From the NCBI RefSeq assembly GCF_000341085.1, contig NZ_ANBA01000001.1, positions 62,001 to 126,000 on the forward strand: a DNA stretch of 64,000 nucleotides, given 5' to 3'. How positions within the stretch are numbered: the stretch's first letter is position 1; every line of letters begins with the position of its first letter. The notes under the pieces were generated by a model. It worked only from the letters and a program-made list of their open reading frames with translations. It did not search any database and was not told where the DNA came from. The DNA comes from Nocardiopsis ganjiahuensis DSM 45031 (lineage in GTDB: Bacteria; Actinomycetota; Actinomycetes; Streptosporangiales; Streptosporangiaceae). The position numbers and the translations under genes were made by a program. Shown one piece after another: positions 33,920 to 40,916 of this stretch.

Positions 33920-34106
33920 AACTTAATTGCCGATTGTATGTGCCTTGCAGGCTGAGGCTACCGCAGCCGTCACCCTCTGTTCTAGGGGGGTTGGTTAGCG
34001 TCACGAATTAGGGCATCCTGCCAGAGGGCACTGACGGTTTCGGTCAGGAAGCCGACTCGGTCCGTCTGTCGTCGTCTGTCTGCCGCGCCAACCGCTCGAT
34101 GCCCGT

Positions 34107-34127
34107 CAGCACTCAGCACTCAGTACT
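34107..34127. repeat. Three tandem heptamers in the micro-gene leader
   Basis: CAGCACT, CAGCACT, CAGTACT in tandem, ending seven bases before the Shine-Dalgarno of the micro-ORF at 34147. Confidence 0.8.
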
Positions 34128-34146
34128 CGAACCGAAGGAGCACCAC

Positions 34147-34176
34147 ATGGCCAAGAAGATCGTTCACTGGCTCTAG
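34147..34176 (+). CDS. Nine-codon micro-ORF with strong Shine-Dalgarno
   Basis: ATG at 34147, preceded at seven bases by AAGGAG, encodes MAKKIVHWL and stops at TAG. Seventeen bases later comes a perfect 14-bp terminator-like stem. Upstream is an AT-rich stretch and about 200 bases of structured-looking leader (stems tgcc-agag-ggca and ctgac-gtcag near 34018-34050). The unit stands alone between genes pointing away from and towards it, so it is not an obvious leader of a neighbouring gene. It may encode a small cationic amphipathic peptide, or be a small RNA with an embedded ORF. I do not recognise it. Confidence 0.5.
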   Translation: MAKKIVHWL

Positions 34177-34193
34177 ATCCCCCTCCCTGACAC

Positions 34194-34233
34194 GACCGGG
34201 GACGGGCGCCCGTCAGGCTGCCCGTCCCCGGTC
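34194..34233 (+). terminator. Terminator hairpin after the micro-ORF
   Basis: Perfect 14-bp stem gaccggggacgggc (34194-34207) with gcccgtccccggtc (34220-34233) and a 12-base loop. It closes the rightward unit that begins in the AT-rich island. Confidence 0.8.
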
Positions 34234-34382
34234 ACTCCGGGTCGACTGCGGTTCACCCTCAGCCGACCTCTGTCGTTCTTGTGTTCTGCTGTGCGCTGCC
34301 TGCGGGCGTCGCGGGCCCGGCAACCGATCCCCGCCCGGGGACCGGCCCGGTCCGCGTCACGTCCCGGAACCCGGCCCCGCGT

Positions 34383-37259
34383 TCAGTCCTTGGTCCGGGC
34401 CACCTCGTAGGCGGCCCGGAAGGCCCGGTAGCGCGCGAGTTCGTTCTCCATCGGGGCCACGACCCGCAGCCCGGCGATCTCTCGGACCCGGCCCTGAGCG
34501 GTGCGCTCCACCTCCTCGCGGCGCTGGACGGCGGCGACCTCCACGAGGTTCCCGCAGCCCACCCCGGTCAGCCATCCCACCAGGAGACTGGCCACGACCA
34601 CGGCTCCCGAATAGGCGATGAAGACCGGGTCGTCGAACATCCGCAGGCCGGTGATGCCACCGCCGATCCAGCTCAGCAGGGACAGCAGGGCCCAGGCGAG
34701 CCCCGCCCCGGCCAGGGCGAGCAGCGAGTACTGCACCATCCGGGCCACCCGCCACCACGACGGGCTGCGGTCCGGGTCACCGACCGCCCCGGAGACCGCC
34801 TCGCCCAGTTCGCCGGGCAGTTCGGCCATGCCGCTGCGGGCCGCGGCGCGCATGCGGCGGCGCCACGGCCCGGGCAGCCCTTCGGCCACCTGGTCGGAGG
34901 CCTCCCCCAGAACCGTCTCGAGTTCGGCCTCGTGCGCGTCGACCGATCCGCCGACACCGGGCTCGTCCCTGCGCAGGAAGTCCAGCTGGACCGCGGCGAG
35001 CGGGTCCTTGCGCAGCTTGGCCGCGCGGCGGGCCACCGGCCAGCCGACCCGGCGCTTGCCCCGGCGCACGTCGTTGGTCTCCACCACGTCCGCGACGGCG
35101 GTGACGCCGGCGGCCTTGGCCAGGCCCTCCTGGACCCGGGCCCGCACCTGGGTGGACACCGTCTCGGGGAACTCTTCGCCGTAGAACTGCTCGAAGGGCT
35201 CGATGACCTGGTCCAGGTCCGCCACCAGGCGGTCGACCAGGGCGCGGCGCTCGGTGACCGTCTCGCTCAGGAACTCGCGCACGTCTCGGATGCCCTGGTC
35301 GGTCACGGTGGAGGTGGTGATCACTCTCGGGTGCACGCCCGACTCGGTCTCCAGGAGGCGGCGCAGGTCGGTGAGGAGCTCTTCCAGCTCGTCCGGAGCG
35401 ACCTTGTCCACCTGGTTGAGGACGGCGACGGTGACCGCCCCGTGCCCGGCCATCTTGGCCAGGTAGCGGTGGTGCACGGCGGCGTCGGCGTACTTCTGCG
35501 GGTCGAGCACCCACACGAGCAGGTCCACGGAACCGATGAGCCGGTCGGCCTCGGCGGTGTGCATGCTGCGGACCGAGTCGTGGTCGGGCAGGTCGAGCAG
35601 GACCAGACCGGTCAGCTCGGAGTTGCCCGTGTCCAGGACGCTGGTACGCGAGTGGCGGTAGCGGGTGGGCACGCCCAGCCAGCTGAGGAGCGCGTCGGCG
35701 CCCTCGTGCCCCCATACACAGGCGTGCGCCTTGGAGGTGGTGGGGCGGGTGACGCCGGTCTGGGAGAGTTCGAGCCCGCACAAGGCGTTGAACAGAGAGG
35801 ACTTACCGCTTCCGGTCCCCCCTGCCAGGGCCACGACCGTGTGTTCGCCGGACAGGCGCAGGCGCGCCCCGGCGTGGTCGAGCAGCTGACCGGCCCGGCC
35901 CAGGACCTCTTCGGGCAGGTCGTCCTTCCCGAGTTCGGTGAGGGTGCTCAGGGCGTCCAGCCGCTCGATGAGCTCGGCGCGGCTGGTGGTGTTGGTGGGC
36001 TGCCAGTGGTCGTGGCTGGTGGGACGGTACTCCTCTTCCTCTTCTTCCGGTTCGGAGCCGGAGCCGTCCTCGGCGCGCGCGTCCTCGGCCAGCGGCCCGG
36101 TGCCCCGCCCGTCGGCGGCCGCCGGGGTGTCGGCACCGATCGCCCGGAAGGCGCCCGAGACCGCGGAGGGGCCGGGGACCCGTCGGGGCAGGGGTTCGGG
36201 GCCGTCGTCGGCCGCGTTGCCGGAGGCCTCCGGGGCCGGTGTCTCCCCGGTGTTCACCGTTGCGGGCTCCGGGGCCCCCACGCCGCCGCCACCAGTTTCG
36301 GAGGGCGCTGCGGAGGACACCGCGGAGGGCGTTGAGGCTTCGGTGCGCGCGGTGGCTCCGGTGTGCGCGGCCTCGGCGGCCTCGCCCCGCACCTCCTCCG
36401 CCGTCCTCGCTCCCGAGCCGTCCCCGGCTCGCTCGTCCCGGTCGGCGGCGGCCTCGGCGGGCCGGTCGTCGAGCAGGTCACCCCGGTCGGCGGACTCGGC
36501 GGTCCGGCCCGCGGTGCGCTGGGCCGGACGTCCACCCTGGTCGGCAGGGCGCTCGGTGTCCGGGGCGACCACGGGGAAGGCGCCGGTTCCGCGCCCGGCG
36601 ATACGGGTGTCGTCGGCGGCCTCGGTGAGACTGCCGACCCAGCCCGCCAGACCGTCGGGGTCGTCCTGGTCGGTACCGCTCTGGCGGCGCCGGTCCCCGC
36701 TCCCGGCCCCGCCCGTGTCACCGGCGGCGGGGGCGGTCGAGCGCGAGTGGCGGCCGAAGCGTCGCTGGCGGGCTTTGGCCGCCTCCGGCGACTCGGAACG
36801 GGACTCCGATCGCGCCGGGGCGTCTGCGGCACCCTGAGGGGCCTCCTGGGGCACGCTCTGTGCCGTTCCGGCTCCGGAGGGGTCCGGGTAGCCGGTGATC
36901 CCGTCGTAGGCGGGCGGCTCGTAGGCGGACGTCTCCTCGGCGGCCCGCTCACGCTGCTCGGCGTGCTCGGGGTGCTCCGGCACCGGCATCGTGTAGCCGC
37001 GCCAGGGACCGCTCTGGTAGGGAGCGGGATCGCGGGGCGGGGCGGAGGGCTCGGACGCCGGGGCGGGGTCGTTCCAGGGACCGCCCGCCTCTGAGCCGTG
37101 CGGGCCGGAACCCTGTGCGGGCCCCTGCGTTCCGGAACCCTGTTCCTCAGAACCCCGCGCGACGGGTCCGCTCTCGCGCTCCGCGTCCTCGGCTCGGTTC
37201 CGGCCCGGACCGGTGTCCCCCGCGTGGGCGGAGTTCCCGGGGTTCCACTGAGTTGTCAT
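34383..37259 (-). CDS. Dynamin/Era-like GTPase with two C-terminal membrane helices
   Basis: This 958-aa protein has a long disordered, Glu/Pro/Ala-rich N-terminus (1-420), then a GTPase domain with P-loop GGTGSGKSS (about 478-486), switch motif LLDLPDHDS (about 552) and base-specificity motif LNQVDK (about 615). Near the C-terminus are two membrane helices (about 850-875 and 885-910), as in YfjP/dynamin-like proteins that remodel membranes. The ATG at 37259 overlaps the stop of the upstream GTPase gene (ATGA), so the two are translationally coupled and probably form a heteromeric pair. Confidence 0.88.
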   Translation of the reverse strand: MTTQWNPGNSAHAGDTGPGRNRAEDAERESGPVARGSEEQGSGTQGPAQGSGPHGSEAGGPWNDPAPASEPSAPPRDPAPYQSGPWRGYTMPVPEHPEHAEQRERAAEETSAYEPPAYDGITGYPDPSGAGTAQSVPQEAPQGAADAPARSESRSESPEAAKARQRRFGRHSRSTAPAAGDTGGAGSGDRRRQSGTDQDDPDGLAGWVGSLTEAADDTRIAGRGTGAFPVVAPDTERPADQGGRPAQRTAGRTAESADRGDLLDDRPAEAAADRDERAGDGSGARTAEEVRGEAAEAAHTGATARTEASTPSAVSSAAPSETGGGGVGAPEPATVNTGETPAPEASGNAADDGPEPLPRRVPGPSAVSGAFRAIGADTPAAADGRGTGPLAEDARAEDGSGSEPEEEEEEYRPTSHDHWQPTNTTSRAELIERLDALSTLTELGKDDLPEEVLGRAGQLLDHAGARLRLSGEHTVVALAGGTGSGKSSLFNALCGLELSQTGVTRPTTSKAHACVWGHEGADALLSWLGVPTRYRHSRTSVLDTGNSELTGLVLLDLPDHDSVRSMHTAEADRLIGSVDLLVWVLDPQKYADAAVHHRYLAKMAGHGAVTVAVLNQVDKVAPDELEELLTDLRRLLETESGVHPRVITTSTVTDQGIRDVREFLSETVTERRALVDRLVADLDQVIEPFEQFYGEEFPETVSTQVRARVQEGLAKAAGVTAVADVVETNDVRRGKRRVGWPVARRAAKLRKDPLAAVQLDFLRRDEPGVGGSVDAHEAELETVLGEASDQVAEGLPGPWRRRMRAAARSGMAELPGELGEAVSGAVGDPDRSPSWWRVARMVQYSLLALAGAGLAWALLSLLSWIGGGITGLRMFDDPVFIAYSGAVVVASLLVGWLTGVGCGNLVEVAAVQRREEVERTAQGRVREIAGLRVVAPMENELARYRAFRAAYEVARTKD

Positions 37260-39148
37260 CGTGAGATCTCAAGGTTGTACGTGGCCTGATAGAGCTGGAC
37301 GGCGCTGTCCTCGGACGGGATACCCGCCGTCGACAGGGCGTGGTCGAAGGGCGCGCGCTCGTGAGTGAGCAGCCCGAGGACCCGCTCGCGCAGGTTCTCC
37401 CGCGCGGACCCGCCGATGCTTCGCAACGACTGGGCGCCGAACAGCCCCTTGAGCAGGCGCTGCGGGGATGGTCCGGAGAGGTCGCGCGCGTGGGCGCCGC
37501 CCCCGGAATGGGATCGTTCGTAGCCCAGGAGGTCGATGATCAGGACCAGGGCGACGATCTCGTGGTCGAAGGTGACGAAGCGCGCCACCGACCGCTTGGT
37601 GGCGCCGTTGGCCGCTGTCATGTCCGCGATCTCGCGCTGCCACTCGGCGATCTCCTGGCGGACCTGTTTGGCGAGCAGCCCGCTACCGGGCTGGTCGAGG
37701 GCCTTGTCGGCCAGTTCGGCGCCGCCGGGGACGTCCCGCCAGCGCTGTTCGATCTGCTCCGACGCGCGCTCGTCGGCCGAGACCACCAGGGCTTCCAGGG
37801 AATCGCGGACGGCGCGTTCCAGGGCGCTGACCCGCTGGCCGCGTTCGGCCTGTTCGGCCCGGCCCTTGCGGGCCTTCTTGCCGCGCAGGCGCAGGCTCCT
37901 GGCGAGTTCGCCGCTGGCCGCGACCTCCTGCCACCGGGCGAGGAGGGAGCCGCGCAGCAGGGTGCCGTCGCCCAGGGCGGTGTCGATGCGGTCGGCCGCA
38001 CCGGAGTAGGCCTCGTCGACGGCGGCGCCCAGAGCGCGCCCGGTCTCGATCTGTGCCTCGACCCTGCGGGCCAGCTCGGGGACGCGGGTGCGGAAGCTGT
38101 CGATGACGCCGATGAAGGTGCGCCGGGAGACCCGGTCGCGCTGTTCGGCCTCGCCGGCCACGTCCGCCAGGTACTCGCGGATGTGGTCGGCGACGTTGGA
38201 GGTGAAGCGTTCGCCCTCGATCTGGTCGGTCTCGGGGATCGCGAAACGGGCGGCGTTGCCCAGGCCGTTGGCCTCCAGCATCGCGCCGAAGTGGTCCAGC
38301 AGCTGGCGGCGTCCCTTGCGGGGCACCCTCGAGAGCACGACCGCCAGGGAGGTGTCGCGGTCCCGGGCCACCTGGAGGAACTCCCACACGCGCGCGTCCG
38401 CGTACCGGCCGCTGGTGGTGACGAACACCCACAGGTCGGCGGCGTCCAGGAACTTGGCGGCGAACTCGTGGTGGGCGGCGACGGCGGAGTCGACGTCGGG
38501 GGTGTCGAGCAGGGCCACCCCCGGGGGCATGGCCTCCGTGGCGGCGAGTACCAGCATGCCGTCCTTGCCGGGCATGGCCAGGCCCTGCTGGCGGACCCGA
38601 GGCAGGGTCGGGATGAAGGACGCCTCGCTGAACCACTCCACGTCGGCGGGGTTGCAGGCCAGCACCGGGCTGTTGGTGGTGGGCCTGCGCACGCCGGTGG
38701 TGGTGACCTGCTCGCCGACCAGGCTGTTCACCAGGGTGGACTTGCCCGCGCCGGTGGAGCCGGCGACGGCGATCAGCAGGGGGATGTCGGGGCGGCGCAC
38801 CCGGGGAAGGACGTAGTCGGAGAGCTGGGCCAGAACGTCCGCCTGGAGCGCCTTGCCGTCATCGGCGCCGGCGATCCCCTCCGCGAACTCCAGGTCCCGG
38901 ATCTGCTTGCGCAGGGACTCCAGTACCTGTTCGAAGCGGTCGTCCTCGTTGGCAGGTGCGCGGTGCTTGGCGGGTCCTGCGGGCACGGGGACGGTGGGTC
39001 CCCGGCGTTCGCTGTCGGGGACACCGGCCAGGGGCACGGCTTCGGGGCCCGGTGCGGCGGGCGGGGCGGAGGCGGCGTCCGGTCCGGTTCCGAACCGGTC
39101 CGATGCACCCTCGCCCGAGGCGTTCGGTGCGGCCGACGGCCGGGTCAT
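37256..39148 (-). CDS. Dynamin-like GTPase, first of a coupled pair
   Basis: This 630-aa GTPase has a P-loop AGSTGAGKST near residue 128, LLDTPDVDS, and a long helical region afterwards. The usual NKxD base-specificity motif is replaced by a region reading VVLSRVPRKGR, so nucleotide recognition may differ. A single hydrophobic segment near 530 (VALVLIIDLLGYE) could touch the membrane. Start: ATG 39148. It is coupled to the larger GTPase by a 4-base overlap. Paired dynamin-like proteins in actinomycetes act at sporulation septa; whether this pair does is inference. Confidence 0.85.
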   Translation of the reverse strand: MTRPSAAPNASGEGASDRFGTGPDAASAPPAAPGPEAVPLAGVPDSERRGPTVPVPAGPAKHRAPANEDDRFEQVLESLRKQIRDLEFAEGIAGADDGKALQADVLAQLSDYVLPRVRRPDIPLLIAVAGSTGAGKSTLVNSLVGEQVTTTGVRRPTTNSPVLACNPADVEWFSEASFIPTLPRVRQQGLAMPGKDGMLVLAATEAMPPGVALLDTPDVDSAVAAHHEFAAKFLDAADLWVFVTTSGRYADARVWEFLQVARDRDTSLAVVLSRVPRKGRRQLLDHFGAMLEANGLGNAARFAIPETDQIEGERFTSNVADHIREYLADVAGEAEQRDRVSRRTFIGVIDSFRTRVPELARRVEAQIETGRALGAAVDEAYSGAADRIDTALGDGTLLRGSLLARWQEVAASGELARSLRLRGKKARKGRAEQAERGQRVSALERAVRDSLEALVVSADERASEQIEQRWRDVPGGAELADKALDQPGSGLLAKQVRQEIAEWQREIADMTAANGATKRSVARFVTFDHEIVALVLIIDLLGYERSHSGGGAHARDLSGPSPQRLLKGLFGAQSLRSIGGSARENLRERVLGLLTHERAPFDHALSTAGIPSEDSAVQLYQATYNLEISR

Positions 39149-39220
39149 GATCGGTATGCCCTCCTCATCGGTACTGGGATTCCCCGTCGGCGCGGCTCGC
39201 GTGCACCACCACCGGAGGTC

Positions 39221-40501
39221 TCACTGAAGATCGCGCCCGGTCGCCATTCGATCGATCTCGAACTGGGCTCCCGTGTGCAGTATGTCAAGATCCCGAGCCG
39301 TTTTGACCACTTCTCCGATGATCACCACGGCGGGCGGCCGCACTTGGGCTGAACGGGCCGAGGCGGCGATGTCCGCCAGCGTACCCGTCACTGTCCGCTG
39401 ACCCGGCAGAGTGGCTTCCTGGACGACCGCCACGGGGGTGTCCGGGGACCGTCCGTGGGCGACGAGGGCGTCGACGATGGCCTCGAGCCGCTGCACGCCC
39501 ATGAGGGCGACGACGGTTCCGCCGGCGCGGGCCAGCCCGGCCCAGTCCACGGTGGAGCGGCTGTCGTCGGGGGCCACGTGCGCGGAGACGATGTGCACGT
39601 CCTGCGCGACCCCGCGGTGGGTGGCGGGGATCCCCGCGCTGGCGGGGGCGGCGAGGGCGCTGGTCACTCCGGGGACGACCGTCACGGGGATCCCGGCGGC
39701 GGCGCAGGCCGCGGCCTCCTCTCCGCCTCTGCCGAAGAGGAAGGAGTCGCCGCCCTTGAGCCGGACCACGAACTTGCCCTCCCGGGCGCGCTCGACGAGG
39801 ACGGAATTGATGTCGTCCTGTGTCATGGAGCGGCCGTAGGGGATCTTGGACGCGTCCACGATCTCGACGTCGGCCGGGAGGCGGTCCAGGAGCGAGGTCG
39901 GGGCGAGGCGGTCCACCACCACGACGTCGGCCTGGGAGAGCAGCTGCTGCCCCCTGACCGTGATGAGGCCGGGGTCGCCGGGACCGCCGCCGACCAGGGC
40001 GACGCCGCGCAGGCGTTCGCGGCCGCGGCGGGCGTCCAGGGTGCCGTCGGTGAGGCCGTCGACGACGGCGTCGCGCAGACCGGCGGAACGGCGGGGATCG
40101 CCCGAGGCGACCACGCCGACGGTGATGCCGTTCGCGGAACCGCTGGCCGGGGTCCAGGCGGAGGAGGCGTGCCGGTCGTCGGCGCGCACGCACCAGACCC
40201 GGGAGTCCTCGCACTCCTCGGCGACGGCCGCGTTGACCTCGGGAGAGTCCGTGGCCGCGTGCACCAGCCAGAAGGCGGGGGCGTCGGGCCCGGAGACGTC
40301 ACCGGGTTCCCAGGGGCGGCGCAGCCAGGTCAGGTGTCCGGCGTCGGCCAGGTCCTCCAGGGCGGCGGAAGCCTCCGGGGACACGAGGGTGACGCGTGCA
40401 CCGGCCTCCAGCAGGACGGGGACCCGGCGTTGGGCCACCCTTCCACCGCCGACTACGAGAACGTCACGGCCCTTCATGCGCAAGCCAAGGAGATAGGTCA
40501 C
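39221..40501 (-). CDS. cobA: Siroheme/cobalamin enzyme: precorrin-2 dehydrogenase domain + uroporphyrinogen-III methyltransferase
   Basis: This 426-aa two-domain protein has an N-terminal NAD-binding domain (MKGRDVLVVGGGRVAQRRVPVLLEAG, about 8-190) as in the dehydrogenase/ferrochelatase part of CysG, and a C-terminal SUMT domain (about 190-420) with LVGGGPGDPGLITVRG, RLKGGDSFLFGRGGEE and VPGVTSALAAPA. It methylates uroporphyrinogen III and oxidises precorrin-2 toward siroheme and cobalamin. Start: GTG 40501 with AAGGGG eight bases upstream. It lies downstream of the bluB-cobT gene on the same strand, separated by a terminator. Confidence 0.9.
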   Translation of the reverse strand: MTYLLGLRMKGRDVLVVGGGRVAQRRVPVLLEAGARVTLVSPEASAALEDLADAGHLTWLRRPWEPGDVSGPDAPAFWLVHAATDSPEVNAAVAEECEDSRVWCVRADDRHASSAWTPASGSANGITVGVVASGDPRRSAGLRDAVVDGLTDGTLDARRGRERLRGVALVGGGPGDPGLITVRGQQLLSQADVVVVDRLAPTSLLDRLPADVEIVDASKIPYGRSMTQDDINSVLVERAREGKFVVRLKGGDSFLFGRGGEEAAACAAAGIPVTVVPGVTSALAAPASAGIPATHRGVAQDVHIVSAHVAPDDSRSTVDWAGLARAGGTVVALMGVQRLEAIVDALVAHGRSPDTPVAVVQEATLPGQRTVTGTLADIAASARSAQVRPPAVVIIGEVVKTARDLDILHTGAQFEIDRMATGRDLQ

Positions 40502-40916
40502 GGATCGCACCCCTTCGGTCGTCCGTGCCGGCCCCCGGCTTCGACGGCGGGGTGCGCGCACGAGACCCGGGGCCCGGCGCGCCGCCGGCGGTGTTCGGCG
40601 ATTGCTCCAAAGTACCTTGTCAAAGCGGTGTTACGCGGAGGTAAAGGGGTGGGCACAGGAGGGGGTGACGCGTACCGCATCCGCTGCCCGGCCGCCCTTC
40701 CCGGGCCACCTGGCCACGAGGGCCGCCCGGATCCCGGCTGACCTGGCCGCCGAGCCGTCCGGCCGCTGCGGCACCGTGTCCGCGGGCCCCGGTCTCCGCG
40801 TCACCCGCTCCGCGGCGCCGTGCGGCCCCGCGGGCCACGCACCACGGGACCCCGCCCCTCGTCGGTGGCGGGATCCCGTCGTCTCCTCGGCCCCTCAGGA
40901 CCCGTGATGCCCGCGC
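40502..40916. other. Intergenic region between cobT and cobA-like genes
   Basis: 415 bases without a convincing gene. They hold the cobT terminator at 40844-40879 and an isolated TTGACA (complement of 40614-40619) that could be a -35 for the cobA-like gene, though no matching -10 follows. I searched for cobalamin riboswitch boxes and found none. Confidence 0.5.
40844..40879 (-). terminator. Terminator hairpin downstream of bluB-cobT
   Basis: Arms acggga (40844-40849) and tcccgt (40874-40879) continue inward as cccgcc/ggcggg with one mismatch, 38 bases past the stop. Confidence 0.65.

Noticed and set aside
34147..34176. Leader peptide of a biosynthetic operon
   Set aside because: A terminator follows at once and the next gene is convergent, so there is no operon for it to control. 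Kept as an independent micro-gene candidate instead.
40662..40907. 81-codon frame with a GGAGGGGG site, plus strand
   Set aside because: Composition is Arg/Pro/Ala-rich like random GC-rich DNA, and it runs through the cobT terminator hairpin. Not credible as a gene.
40502..40916. Cobalamin riboswitch upstream of the cobA-like gene
   Set aside because: GGGAAGG-like and GGTGCCGCA-like pieces occur on the minus strand, but not in the order or with the GCCACTG core of the cobalamin riboswitch.
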